The notes under the pieces are model-generated. The model made no database searches, was not told the DNA's origin, and saw only the letters and a program-made list of their open reading frames with translations. DNA of 64,000 bases from Scytonematopsis contorta HA4267-MV1 (GTDB lineage: Bacteria > Cyanobacteriota > Cyanobacteriia > Cyanobacteriales > Nostocaceae): the NCBI GenBank assembly GCA_019359035.1, contig JAHHIC010000109.1:62001-126000 (forward strand). Direction: 5' to 3'. This document shows, in pieces, positions 25,600-34,902 of the stretch (positions are counted from its first letter, which is position 1; each line of letters opens with the position of its first letter). The translations under genes and the position numbers were made by a program.

Positions 25600-26271
25600 A
25601 TGAGCAATTCTAATTTTACCAAAGACAACGGCCAATACAAAATCCTCAAAGACGTTCAGCATGAGCAGCAGGAAAAATGCCTGATAGAAACTCATGTTGA
25701 CAGTGAAAAAATTAACATGCAAAATAATTTTTCCGACGATAGTACACTATTTGACGACTCCCTCGCTAATCGGGGTAGAGTTGCAATTTTTATTGATGGC
25801 TCCAACCTCTTTCATGCAGCTTTACAATTAAATATTGAAATTGATTATGCTAGGTTGCTGTGTCGTTTGACTCAAAGTTCTAGATTATTGCGTGCATTCT
25901 TTTATACAGGTATAGACCGCGCTAATGACAAGCAGCAAGGCTTTTTACTATGGATGCGACGACACGGTTATCGTGTTGTAACCAAAGATTTAATGTTACT
26001 TCCTGATGGTTCAAAAAGTGCCAAGTTGGATGTTGAAATAGCTGTCGATTTAATTACTTTAGCTCCCTATTATGATACTGCTATTTTAGTTAGCGGGGAC
26101 GGAGATTTAGCTTACGCTGTAAATGCAGTTAGTTACCAAGGTGTACGCATTGAAATCGTTAGCTTGCGAACTATGGCTAGTGATAGTTTAATTGATGTCG
26201 CTGATTGCTTTATTGACCTCGAACTAATTAAAAATGACATTCAAAAAGATGCTCATTCTACCGAGAATTGA
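25600..26271 (+). CDS. LabA-like NYN-domain protein
   Basis: 223 residues. After a non-conserved 55-residue N-terminus the NYN (PIN-like) domain begins: VAIFIDGSNLFHAA, then YTGIDRANDKQQGFLLWMRRHGYRVVTKDL, KSAKLDVEIAVDLITLA and ILVSGDGDLAYAVNAV, with the acidic residues D, D, SGDGD in place for a metal-dependent RNase fold. Cyanobacterial LabA belongs to this family and acts in circadian negative feedback on KaiC output; this may be LabA or its paralogue LalA, which cannot be separated here. Confidence 0.85.
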   Translation: MSNSNFTKDNGQYKILKDVQHEQQEKCLIETHVDSEKINMQNNFSDDSTLFDDSLANRGRVAIFIDGSNLFHAALQLNIEIDYARLLCRLTQSSRLLRAFFYTGIDRANDKQQGFLLWMRRHGYRVVTKDLMLLPDGSKSAKLDVEIAVDLITLAPYYDTAILVSGDGDLAYAVNAVSYQGVRIEIVSLRTMASDSLIDVADCFIDLELIKNDIQKDAHSTEN

Positions 26272-26312
26272 GGGAGTGGGGAGTGGGGATTGGGGAGTGG
26301 GGAGTGGGTAGT
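26272..26312. repeat. GGGGAGT heptamer tract
   Basis: Short run of GGGGAGT/GGGGATT units that begins at the LabA-like stop codon. Confidence 0.85.
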
Positions 26313-26427
26313 GGGCAAATATCAAGACTTCTTGTTTTGCCATCTCACTTAATAGTTAATAAGTTATTATCCGCCGAATGGTCAGGATAAATTTTTCTTT
26401 GCATCAGCCAAGCAATTGTAGAGTACA

Positions 26428-27201
26428 ATGTCAAACCAGAAAGAGCATATGGAACAGCAGCATTTTGCTCGCTTCGGGAGATTTGACTCGATAATGGATA
26501 TTCTAATTGTTGATGATGAGCCGGAAATTGGTCAGTTAATTCAACTGACTTTAGAAAAGGAAGGATTTTCCTGTCGCGTTAGCCGGGATGGCGTAAATGC
26601 TTTGAGGCTGTTTCAGGAACAACCTCCAGATTTAATTATTTTGGATTTAATGCTTCCTGGCTTAGATGGCTTGGAAGTTTGTGCCAGAATACGTCAAAAA
26701 TCTGGAGCTAAAGACCCTTATATAATGATGCTGACAGCAAAAGGTGAAGAAATCGACCGGGTGATTGGTTTATCAACTGGTGCTGACGATTACATGACTA
26801 AACCCTTTAGCCCTAGGGAATTAGTTGCTAGGGTACGAGCACTTTTACGCCGTAGCCTGCGTCAAGGAGGACAAAATTCTGTTTACCGTACTCAGCATTT
26901 TATTTTGGATGTGGAGCAGCGCACAGCCAGTCTTCAAATAGATTCAATGGAAGCAAAAATTTTAGATTTAACCACTCTAGAGTTTAATTTATTAAGTACT
27001 TTTATCAGTAATCCCGGTCGAGTTTGGAACCGTACTCAATTAATAGACAAACTTTGGGGTGATAATTTTTTTGGCGACGAGCGAGTGGTAGATACTCACG
27101 TAGCGCGATTACGAAAAAAAGTTGAAGCAGACCCAGCAAATCCAAACTTTATTAAAACTGTAGTTGGGGTGGGATACAAATTTGAAGACTCACCCAGTTA
27201 G
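26428..27201 (+). CDS. OmpR-family response regulator
   Basis: 257 residues from ATG 26428; ATG 26494 (MDILIVDDEPEIGQL) is an alternative start that removes 22 residues lacking family features. Receiver domain with acidic pair in LIVDDEPE, phospho-Asp in LIILDLMLPGLDG, MLTAKG and YMTKPFSPRELVARV; then a winged helix (LTTLEFNLLSTFISNPGRVWNRTQLIDKLWG...VVDTHVARLRKKVE). It is followed by a histidine kinase gene on the same strand after 150 bp. Confidence 0.93.
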   Translation: MSNQKEHMEQQHFARFGRFDSIMDILIVDDEPEIGQLIQLTLEKEGFSCRVSRDGVNALRLFQEQPPDLIILDLMLPGLDGLEVCARIRQKSGAKDPYIMMLTAKGEEIDRVIGLSTGADDYMTKPFSPRELVARVRALLRRSLRQGGQNSVYRTQHFILDVEQRTASLQIDSMEAKILDLTTLEFNLLSTFISNPGRVWNRTQLIDKLWGDNFFGDERVVDTHVARLRKKVEADPANPNFIKTVVGVGYKFEDSPS

Positions 27202-27214
27202 TTTTGATAATAAT

Positions 27215-27286
27215 GTAGAGACGTTACATGTAACGTCTCTACGTGGGGTAATAATAATGTAGAGACGTTACATGTAACGTCTCTAC
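27215..27286. repeat. Tandem pair of GTAGAGAC palindromes
   Basis: Two perfect copies, 27215-27242 and 27259-27286, each with arms GTAGAGAC/GTCTCTAC and core GTTACATGTAAC, separated by a GTGGGGTAATAATAAT linker that partly repeats after the second copy. They lie between the regulator and kinase genes, so a strong hairpin pair sits in the operon. Confidence 0.9.
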
Positions 27287-27351
27287 GTGGGGTAGTAAAT
27301 TTTTTTTTAACGCCGCACCCCTAACTCCATACCAGAGAAATCCTAAATACT

Positions 27352-28440
27352 ATGAAAATGGGTTTGCGTAGCCGTTTATTTTTCTCCCACCTCGTGGTTA
27401 TGGTTGTGGGGATTCTTAGTTTAGTTATTATTGGTAAATTTTCTTCTCCTCATTTTTTTGGACGACATTTAGACGAGTTAGAAAACCAAGGGCTAGATTT
27501 GAATGATGTGCGAATCGAATTGTTGGAAGGATTTGAAATAGCATGGAGACGCAGCACATATTGGTCTGTTTTGGTTGGTGCAAGTGCTGCTGGGGGGTTG
27601 AGTTACTGGGTTTCTCAGCGAATTATGCAGCGCTTAGCCGAAATGGAAAATATTACACAACAGTTTGCCCGTGGTAAGTTAAGTGCGCGGCTTCCTAAAA
27701 GCGATATTCCGGAATTAAACCGTCTCGGTGCTAGTTTTAATCATATGGCGGCTAGTTTAGAAGGGGTTGAGGCACGTCGTCGAGAACTAATTGGGGATAT
27801 GACTCATGAGTTACGCACACCCTTGACTGTTGTGCGCGGTTATTTAGAGGCTATCGCTGACGGTACAATTGAAACTTCTCCAGAGATTTATCAGCAACTT
27901 ATAAGAGACACTAAGCGTTTAGAAAGATTAGTCAACGATTTACAAGAACTTTCCAAAGCTGAGACTGGTTATTTACCGATTAATATCCAACCAGTAAATC
28001 TGCGTCCTTTGTTAGATTCATTAGTACAAAAATTTGCCGACCAAATCTTAGATAACGACCCAGTTCTGCGTTTGCAATCTCCTTACCAATTACCCCTCGT
28101 TTTAGCGGATATTGACCGTACAGAACAAATATTAGTTAACCTTTTGGGTAATGCGCTGCGTTATACTTCATCTGGTTTTATTACTATCAACGTTTGGACT
28201 GAAGACTCAAAACTTTGGATTGCCGTTACTGATACTGGTATTGGTATTACTCCTGAAGATTTACCCCATGTCTTTGAACGCTTTTGGCGTGCTGACAAAT
28301 CTCGTAATAGACATTCTGGAGGAAGTGGTATTGGCTTATCCATAACCCATCGTCTAGTTGAACTCCAAGGTGGTCAAATAGAAGTCGAAAGTGATAATGG
28401 TTCTGGTAGTACCTTTCGTTTCTGGCTCCGTTTAGCTTAA
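27352..28440 (+). CDS. Membrane histidine kinase (HAMP-HisKA-HATPase)
   Basis: 362 residues. Two membrane segments (about 7-28 and 66-86) flank a short periplasmic loop of about 40 residues; HAMP at about 87-140 (ENITQQFARGKLSARLPKSDIPELNRLGASFNHMA); phospho-His in GDMTHELRTPLTVVRGY; N box NLLGNALRYT, G1 DTGIGI, F FERFWRADKS, G2 GGSGIGLSIT. Partner of the preceding OmpR-type regulator. The signal is unknown. Confidence 0.95.
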   Translation: MKMGLRSRLFFSHLVVMVVGILSLVIIGKFSSPHFFGRHLDELENQGLDLNDVRIELLEGFEIAWRRSTYWSVLVGASAAGGLSYWVSQRIMQRLAEMENITQQFARGKLSARLPKSDIPELNRLGASFNHMAASLEGVEARRRELIGDMTHELRTPLTVVRGYLEAIADGTIETSPEIYQQLIRDTKRLERLVNDLQELSKAETGYLPINIQPVNLRPLLDSLVQKFADQILDNDPVLRLQSPYQLPLVLADIDRTEQILVNLLGNALRYTSSGFITINVWTEDSKLWIAVTDTGIGITPEDLPHVFERFWRADKSRNRHSGGSGIGLSITHRLVELQGGQIEVESDNGSGSTFRFWLRLA

Positions 28441-29471
28441 TTATTTTTTCTCAAACCTCACTGCCATCAGCCGTCTGACTACTTTTTGACACAGTTTAGC
28501 CATAGCTGCGTCATATTAGCTTGCTAGTTTTAAAGTAACTAGTTGCGTAGCATATTGCTTAGCAGACCACATATCACAATATTTGTAATAAATTAACATT
28601 GAAATTTACTTATGCCCACTTTTTTTACCGCCGCTTGCTTGGTTAGCTTACTAACTTTTTCTGGTTGGGCAGCAATTGCCTATTTGTTCCCCAACGACCA
28701 TTCTCCTGACTGATGACCGCTGCAATATTTAGTGGCTTGATACTTCTAAATGTGTATTAATTGCTCTCTACTTAGTTTCTCTACTGAGCCAGAGTCTTGA
28801 CACAACTGTATTAATTAAATTAGACTTTATGAAAAATTAATGAAATATAACTTTCACCATGTGACTCTTGGTGAAATATTCACATTGACACATTTTACTT
28901 TGAATACACAAAAAATACAATAAAGTTATGGATAACTATATTGTGAAATTGAACATCATAATCAACCCAAACCAATTAAATTTGGGAGAATTTATATAAT
29001 ATGTGTTGCTATTATATTGCATACAGGAGATTTTTCAATAATTTTCTGATAGAAGCTAAATAAATTAACCGAAACTTAAATTTTTAGCATTTAGCTTCAA
29101 ACTAGCTTTATAATCGCAGTAAACCAAAGCGTGTCTCGGTCAAAAATGAGTAAATTCTCTTAGGGTTATTATTTCTATGTAGATTTTCCAGAACCAAGAT
29201 ATGTATTATTGGACTATAAGATAGTAGAAACACTTTGCTATACCCGTAAAACTCCCAGTGCGTAAATGTGGATGTAAAATCAGTGCCCACACCGATTACT
29301 AGGTAGCAATATTTTTACTAGTATTAATGTGAATTTAATAATGGAGGCTAAAGCTATTTATAGATAAAAAACGCAATTTTCAAATTTAACTACGGCTGAT
29401 AAAATTGTGAAATTACGCACAATTTTGCCATTTTGGCTAATTTAATCAAACTTTGGTAAATACGGCATATC
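28441..29471. other. About 1 kb gap with little coding signal
   Basis: AT-rich region between two plus-strand genes. Apart from the short frame at 28612, only weak minus-strand frames occur. No RNA gene or repeat was recognised. Confidence 0.4.
28612..28713 (+). CDS. Possible 33-residue single-span membrane protein
   Basis: ATG to TGA frame of 33 codons: a hydrophobic helix (FTAACLVSLLTFSGWAAIAYLF) with a short polar PNDHSPD tail. The composition and length resemble small cyanobacterial photosystem or cytochrome subunits, but it matches none that I know (PetG, PetL, PetN, PsaM, PsbX). There is no strong ribosome site. Listed because single-span proteins of this size are often missed. Confidence 0.35.
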   Translation: MPTFFTAACLVSLLTFSGWAAIAYLFPNDHSPD

Positions 29472-29747
29472 ATGGACAAAATACTATTATCTTTAAGTAT
29501 TTCTTACATGCTGATGACGGGCTATTTTTTCCTCAACTGGCTAAGATTCTGCCTACGTCATAAGAGTAATTCTCCGGAAGATATATTTTTATCTTTCGTG
29601 ATGTTTGTTATTACAACTCTATTTTGGCCAGTAGTAATTCCAATGTCTTGTGTGGAAAGCTACAAGTCAAAGAAGTTAGAACTAAGTACAGCGCTTCCAA
29701 TTATTCTCGCTGTCTTTGGTTTGAGCCTGTCATTCTATTTGAGTTAG
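29472..29747 (+). CDS. Small membrane protein of unknown function
   Basis: 91 residues with three hydrophobic stretches (about 3-25, 38-60, 73-90) and a basic CLRHKSNSPED loop. No family recognised and no clear ribosome site. It stands alone in a gene-poor stretch. Confidence 0.5.
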   Translation: MDKILLSLSISYMLMTGYFFLNWLRFCLRHKSNSPEDIFLSFVMFVITTLFWPVVIPMSCVESYKSKKLELSTALPIILAVFGLSLSFYLS

Positions 29748-30063
29748 CCAAGAATTCTTACGCTTCTGGTATAAGCTTTTGCTTACTACTAGTTTTATTG
29801 CCCACCAATCAGTAACTTTTTTAGTCATTTGAAAGCTTGATGTTTACAGTCATCTCTAAAATGAATCACAAGCTTCAATTGTAGTTAAAACTACTTCACA
29901 CGGATTAAGTATTACCTGTTCGCTCCACGTGCTCTACACACTCAAAAAATCTCAGTTCCGGTGAAAACAGTTTTCCTGGCACAGCTATTAAATTTAAACC
30001 AAAATTGAATGTAGAGACTAAACATCTTTAGTCTCTATATTGCGTAAATTTAAAATTTAAAAT
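29748..30063. other. Convergent gap, 316 bp
   Basis: Between the small membrane protein and the end of the HtrA gene. A palindrome with GTAGAGAC/GTCTCTAT arms and a TAAACATCTTTA core lies at 30011-30038, 26 bp past the HtrA stop codon. Nothing else seen. Confidence 0.5.
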
Positions 30064-31332
30064 TTAATTGTTGTTAGATACTTGAGTTGGGAGAACACCA
30101 GGACGCACAGCTAAGTTAACATTTTGTTGACTGCGGCGTAATTGCAACTGTAAATCTGTTCCAATTTGGCTATTTTCCACAACTTTTTGCACGCTATTAG
30201 CATCAGTTACGGTTTGTCCATTGATTTTTTGGATTACATCACCAGGACGTAAACCTGAAGACGCTGCAGGGGAATTAGGCATAACTTTGACAACTAAAAC
30301 ACCCTGAGATTCATCTACATTTAGTCCGATATTTGGGTCAGAGTTGATATTTTCCTTTAACTCTGGTGTTAACCCCATCATTTGAACACCTAAATAAGGA
30401 TGTTGTACTTTACCAGTTGCAATTAATTGATTCGCTATACGCTGTGCGGTTGTAATCGGAATTGCGAAACCTAAGCCTTGCGCTCCTTGGATAATAGCTG
30501 TGTTCATCCCAATTACCTCACCACGCGCATTTAGCAATGGTCCCCCTGAATTACCGGGATTAATAGCTGCGTCCGTTTGAATATAGTCTACACGCTTATC
30601 ACCAGCTCCAATTAAATTACTACTGCGTCCTGTAGCGCTAATAATTCCTGTGGTGACGCTATTATCTAAACCAAGGGGGTTGCCGATTGCAATTGCCCAT
30701 TGTCCAGGTTGAAGTTGGTCGGAATTACCCACGGTAACGCTAGGTAAATTATTGGCTTGGATTTTCACCACTGCAACATCAGTTACCTCGTCTTTACCCA
30801 TCACTTTACCAACAAAAGAGCGTCCATCTTTAAGGGTTACCTTTACTGTATCAGCACCATCAACTACGTGAGCATTGGTAAGAATACGACCATCATTACT
30901 AATAATAAATCCAGAACCAGTACCCCGTTCCACTCGTCTTTGTGAAGATGAAGGCATTTGAGAGCCAAAGAAGCGACGGAAGAAAGGGTCATTAAATTCT
31001 TCAGGCATCCGAGTTCTGACTGTGCGAGATGAATCAATTCTTACCACAGCAGATCCTTCCCTTTGGACTACGCTAGTAATAAAATTAGGGTCAGTTGAGG
31101 CTGGTAACGGAGGAGCCGCTTGCACGGGAGTTAAAGCCAAATTCGACGCTGTTTTCGATACATGTTGATAATTATTTGCTAAATAACCACCAGCGAAGGT
31201 CATACCCGACCCCAATAACACTAGCGACAAGTTAAAAGCTGATTTTCGCCAAGATTGTTGGACACTACCGCTGTTTTTAGAAGAAATAGAAGAAATATTA
31301 GATTTATTTGTATCACCTGGTTGATTCAACAT
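30064..31332 (-). CDS. HtrA/Deg-family serine protease
   Basis: 422 residues. One membrane or signal segment at about 33-52; trypsin-like domain with catalytic His155 (LTNAHVVDGAD), Asp185 (TDVAVVKI) and Ser262 (NPGNSGGPLL); one PDZ domain at about 305-400 (LGVQMMGLTPEL...GVLVVKVMPNSPAASSGLRPGDVIQKINGQ). It degrades or refolds damaged proteins in the periplasm or lumen. Cyanobacteria usually have three paralogues (HtrA, HhoA, HhoB); which one this is cannot be said. Confidence 0.93.
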   Translation of the reverse strand: MLNQPGDTNKSNISSISSKNSGSVQQSWRKSAFNLSLVLLGSGMTFAGGYLANNYQHVSKTASNLALTPVQAAPPLPASTDPNFITSVVQREGSAVVRIDSSRTVRTRMPEEFNDPFFRRFFGSQMPSSSQRRVERGTGSGFIISNDGRILTNAHVVDGADTVKVTLKDGRSFVGKVMGKDEVTDVAVVKIQANNLPSVTVGNSDQLQPGQWAIAIGNPLGLDNSVTTGIISATGRSSNLIGAGDKRVDYIQTDAAINPGNSGGPLLNARGEVIGMNTAIIQGAQGLGFAIPITTAQRIANQLIATGKVQHPYLGVQMMGLTPELKENINSDPNIGLNVDESQGVLVVKVMPNSPAASSGLRPGDVIQKINGQTVTDANSVQKVVENSQIGTDLQLQLRRSQQNVNLAVRPGVLPTQVSNNN

Positions 31333-31419
31333 AATTAGTTATGACAATAATTCTATCGGTATACTCCTAATGTAAAAATCACTTATGACATGAATGTGAC
31401 AAAAAGGGGGAGTGGACAA

Positions 31420-31560
31420 TTCGCAATATGCCTTTATGGGCACGCTGCGCGTATCCGAAGCGGACGCTACGCGAACACGCAGTGGAGCGGAGCGCTTACG
31501 CAATTCGCAATTCGCAGTCAACCGTCAACAGTCAACAGTCAACAGTCAACCATCAACAAA
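31420..31560. repeat. GC-rich dispersed repeat plus TCAACAG heptamers
   Basis: 31430-31500 is a GC-rich stretch with GCGTATCCGAAGCGGACGC and TACGCGAACACGC motifs able to pair with GCG-rich flanks, unlike the AT-rich surroundings; related sequences are known to be scattered in Nostoc-type genomes. It is followed by CAGTCAA/CCGTCAA heptamers to 31557. Confidence 0.7.
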
Positions 31561-32388
31561 ATCAGGACGCACCTGTTGATTTATCTTTAATTTTTCTTCT
31601 AAACTCTTCCAATCTTCTTGCTGAATCTGTTCCATCAACTCGTCTAAGCTATGGCGATACTGTTGCAGCGATATTAACAAAGCTTCTCGATTATACCTCG
31701 CCATCATCATACCTAGCTCTGGGTTTCCACCTCCGACACGGCTAGTATCCTTAAAACCTGAACTAGCAAGTTTTTTCGCCAACTGTAGTACTTCTTTATC
31801 ATTTTCATTTATACAAGCAGTAATTAAAGAAGTACTCACCATAACTGGTAAGTGTGAAATCCAACTTACTGCACGGTCGTGCTGCTCTGGTGAACAATAG
31901 TAAAGATTTGCACCAAGTTGTTGGATAATTTCCTCTAGCATCTTCACTGCATTGCTGGGTGTATTTTTTACAGGTGTTAATACATAAGGTCTATCGACAA
32001 ATAAATTACGCTGAGCAGCTTCTATACCACTATTAGCAGTCCCAGCCATTGGATGTCCACCAAGAAAGTTATCCCAAAGAGGCAAAACTTCTTTAACAAT
32101 CGGTGTTTTCACTGAACCGACATCAGTTATAACAACATTAGAGGGGAGATGAGCGATTAGCTCTTCAATTGTGGGAACAATAAGTGCCAGAGGTGTACAA
32201 ATAAATACTACTTCTGCGGCTGCTAGGTCTTTTGCTTCTACAGACGCCTTATCGACATTACCTAGGGCGATCGCCTTTTGGCAAGTTGATTCACGGTGGC
32301 TAACTCCCAGTACTTTATGTCCCTGGGTTCGCAAATCGAAACCTAAAGAGCCACCAATTAAGCCGAGTCCCACAATACCTATATTCAT
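31546..32388 (-). CDS. tyrA: Prephenate/arogenate dehydrogenase
   Basis: 280 residues, the compact TyrA form. NAD(P)-binding GLGLIGGSLGFDLR at the N-terminus; GGHPMAGTANSGIEAA with the catalytic His; SHLPVMVST and DTSRVGGGNPELG in the helical domain. Cyanobacterial members act mainly as NADP-dependent arogenate dehydrogenases for tyrosine synthesis. The stop codon lies in a heptamer tract, which may have changed the last residues. aroF lies 3.5 kb away on the same strand. Confidence 0.93.
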   Translation of the reverse strand: MNIGIVGLGLIGGSLGFDLRTQGHKVLGVSHRESTCQKAIALGNVDKASVEAKDLAAAEVVFICTPLALIVPTIEELIAHLPSNVVITDVGSVKTPIVKEVLPLWDNFLGGHPMAGTANSGIEAAQRNLFVDRPYVLTPVKNTPSNAVKMLEEIIQQLGANLYYCSPEQHDRAVSWISHLPVMVSTSLITACINENDKEVLQLAKKLASSGFKDTSRVGGGNPELGMMMARYNREALLISLQQYRHSLDELMEQIQQEDWKSLEEKLKINQQVRPDFVDG

Positions 32389-32512
32389 CGTGAATTTTTC
32401 CTTTGATAAATTTGGTTTTTATACATCAAAAAAATTAGGGGCTTCTAACATTTCTTTTCACCTTTAATTTTTCATTTTTAACTTGGAGCAAAGCGACAGA
32501 GAGGTAGTATTG

Positions 32513-34072
32513 ATGACAGTAGAGGAATTGTTAGAGAAATATGCCACAGGTGTTAGAGACTTTAGCGGAGTTGATTTATCGGAAGCAAATCTAAGCGCAG
32601 TTAAACTCAGCGAAGCGGATTTTAGTTATGCCAACTTTAGTGTGGCGAATCTCAGTAGTGCGAATCTAACTGGAGCTAATCTAAACTACGCTAAGTTAAA
32701 CGTTGCTAGACTAAGAGGCGCAAATTTAGCAAATGCGAATTTAAATAACGCCAGCCTTAACGTTGCTAATTTAATTAGAGCAGATTTAAGCCGCGCTCAC
32801 ATGAAATCAGCATCATTAATTCGTGCTGAATTAATTCGTGCTAACTTTAGTCGTGCTGATTTAAGAGAAGCTAACTTAAGGAGCGCTGATTTAAGAGAAG
32901 CCACGCTTCGTCAAGCAAACCTTACACGAGCAAATTTGAGCGAAGGAATTTTAAGAGGTGCATTACTAACAGGAGCAAACTTAGAACAAGCTCATCTAAT
33001 AGGTACAGACATGGCACGTTCCGACCTGAGTAATGCGAACTGTCGGGAAGCGGAAATGAAACAAGCAAATTTAAGTCGTGCTAACCTGAGTGGGACAAAC
33101 TTAAGCGGAGCAAATCTCCGTTGGGCTGACTTAAGCGGAGCAAATCTCCGTTGGGCTGACTTAAGCGGAGCAAAACTAAGTGGAGCGAACTTAGTTGGGG
33201 CAGATTTGAGTAATGCTAATTTAACCAATGCGAGCTTAGTTCATGCGGATTTATCTCAGGCAAAACTTATAAAAGCAGAGTGGGTAGGGGTTGACTTAAC
33301 CGGAGCGACTTTAACCGGAGCAAAACTCTACGCAACTTCCCGCTTTGGCTTAAAAACTAGCGGAATTATTTGTGAATGGGTTGACCTAAGTCCAATGGGA
33401 GACCGCACAATTTTACAACATTTTAGTTTAGAAGAATCGCAAGAATTTTTTAACGAAACACCTCCTAGCATTAGAATTATTGTTGATGCAGCCCTAGACC
33501 ATGAAGCAAATTTTGCTATTGCGGGTGCATATTATCAAATTGCTCAACAGTATCAGGAAATAAAACAACCACCTACCATAGAAGTTGGACGTCGTAGGAC
33601 AGTATTTACTTTTAAAGTTGATAGCGACGCCAGTTTATTACCAACAGCTTATATAACCATTCTTCCATTTAAAGACGCCACAATTACTCAAAATAATATA
33701 TGTACCGCAGTCGCTATGCTCAGGGGAGAAGATATAGAGTCGCGAGTTCTCAAAGCACCCCAAAGAGTTAAACGACTATCTAATCTTTTAGAAGAAGCAA
33801 TGGGTAATGCAGCAGCAATTAAACAAATGAAAAAAATTTTAGAACTAACTGCACAACTTAATTTTTTTAAGGCATCTACTCAAACAATCTTAACAAATTC
33901 CAGCGCACAAACATTAACCTTATATGAAAGTCCTAAATTTGGTAAACCTTTTGCTAACCGCTCAGATGTTTCACCCTCCGTTTATGATAGTTCCGGAGAC
34001 TCAGGCAAATTAATAATGCCCTCCTTAGGAGTGATTGTTGATTTCGTCAAAGGGTTTCATCATATCGAATAG
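32513..34072 (+). CDS. Pentapeptide-repeat protein with conserved C-terminal domain
   Basis: The frame opens at a TTG at 32483; ATG 32513 (MTVEELLEKYATG) has a GAGAGG ribosome site and is the usual start, giving 519 residues. Residues about 20-280 are nearly continuous A(D/N)LXX pentapeptides (ADLSRAHMKSASLIRAEL...), a right-handed square helix. The last 230 residues are a separate domain with no repeats (DHEANFAIAGAYYQIAQQY...). A perfect 30-bp tandem duplication sits at 33109-33168. Function unknown; such proteins are abundant in cyanobacteria. The DUF1517 gene follows after 55 bp. Confidence 0.85.
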   Translation: MTVEELLEKYATGVRDFSGVDLSEANLSAVKLSEADFSYANFSVANLSSANLTGANLNYAKLNVARLRGANLANANLNNASLNVANLIRADLSRAHMKSASLIRAELIRANFSRADLREANLRSADLREATLRQANLTRANLSEGILRGALLTGANLEQAHLIGTDMARSDLSNANCREAEMKQANLSRANLSGTNLSGANLRWADLSGANLRWADLSGAKLSGANLVGADLSNANLTNASLVHADLSQAKLIKAEWVGVDLTGATLTGAKLYATSRFGLKTSGIICEWVDLSPMGDRTILQHFSLEESQEFFNETPPSIRIIVDAALDHEANFAIAGAYYQIAQQYQEIKQPPTIEVGRRRTVFTFKVDSDASLLPTAYITILPFKDATITQNNICTAVAMLRGEDIESRVLKAPQRVKRLSNLLEEAMGNAAAIKQMKKILELTAQLNFFKASTQTILTNSSAQTLTLYESPKFGKPFANRSDVSPSVYDSSGDSGKLIMPSLGVIVDFVKGFHHIE

Positions 34073-34081
34073 TTATTATTT

Positions 34082-34118
34082 GTCAACAGTCAACCGTCAA
34101 CAGTCAACCGTCAACGGA
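34082..34118. repeat. TCAACAG/TCAACCG heptamer tract
   Basis: Five heptamers between the pentapeptide gene and the GGAGG ribosome site of the DUF1517 gene. Confidence 0.9.
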
Positions 34119-34127
34119 GGTAAAACA

Positions 34128-34721
34128 ATGCGAGATGTATTTAATAAAATGAGGGGTCGGACTCGCTTTGTAGTATGTCGTATCATGCTACATTTAGGGG
34201 GGTCTGAAGTTGCGCCAATTTTAGGATTATTAAATCGTACAGCGCGAGAAGCCATTGATGAGGAAGGCGATTTAAAAGTTGTCGGAGAAGGACTTGTCGA
34301 AATTTGCGAGAGTCTGCTGCGCTATGATGAATCTTGGGTTTCTGCTTCCAATGAAGGTGACGAATTTTGGGACGAGGGTGAAGCAGGAGACTATGAACAA
34401 GAGTTATTTAACGATTCTGCTCAACGTTTTGGTAGTGGCTTGGAGTATGATTCTCCGTCTGGGGTGGAAGAACCTTTATCTTTGCCAGCAACTCGCAATG
34501 TAGTTGTAATGATTGTTGTTGCCTTTGAAGGAGAAGTAGTAGATTTAGAAACAGACCTGGCAAATATCCAGGCAATGAAACAAGCTTTAAAGGCTTTAAT
34601 GAATTTACACTACAGCCATAAGCTACGAGCAATTCGTATACTATTTTCTCCTGCCCAGTTTGGAGAGGAACTGACTAATGACCAATTGTTGCAATACTAC
34701 CCAGAATTAATCCCTTTGTAA
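34128..34721 (+). CDS. DUF1517 family protein, soluble form
   Basis: The frame is open from 34035, but ATG 34128 follows a GGAGG ribosome site by 6-7 nt and starts the conserved part, giving 197 residues. The DUF1517 pattern is visible: LLNRTAREAIDEEGDLKVVGEGLVEICESLLRYDESW, VVVMIVVAFEGEVVDLETDLANIQAMKQALKAL and RILFSPAQFGEELTNDQLLQYYPELIPL. Chloroplast and cyanobacterial members normally have a membrane N-terminus that is absent here. Function unknown. Confidence 0.8.
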   Translation: MRDVFNKMRGRTRFVVCRIMLHLGGSEVAPILGLLNRTAREAIDEEGDLKVVGEGLVEICESLLRYDESWVSASNEGDEFWDEGEAGDYEQELFNDSAQRFGSGLEYDSPSGVEEPLSLPATRNVVVMIVVAFEGEVVDLETDLANIQAMKQALKALMNLHYSHKLRAIRILFSPAQFGEELTNDQLLQYYPELIPL

Positions 34722-34813
34722 ATTTTACCTCCCACTTCTGTAGTAATTTTTCGTATTATTCTATCGTGCTAACCGTAGAGACGTTACAACAGGTAGGAAG
34801 GTTACAATACGTA

Positions 34814-34841
34814 GTAGAGACGCGATTAATCGCGTCTCTAC
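34814..34841. repeat. GTAGAGAC palindrome, GCGATTAATCGC core
   Basis: Arms GTAGAGAC and GTCTCTAC around the core GCGATTAATCGC, about 90 bp past the DUF1517 stop codon. A broken half copy (GTAGAGACGTTACA) lies at 34775. Confidence 0.9.
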
Positions 34842-34902
34842 ATGGAAAATTTTTGTGAATATATATTAAGCTCGAAGTAAGAACATACTTTATCAAGATG
34901 TC

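Noticed and set aside
29108-29290. 60-codon minus-strand frame in the 28.4-29.5 kb gap
   Set aside because: No ribosome site, no hydrophobic or domain pattern, and base composition like the surrounding gap.
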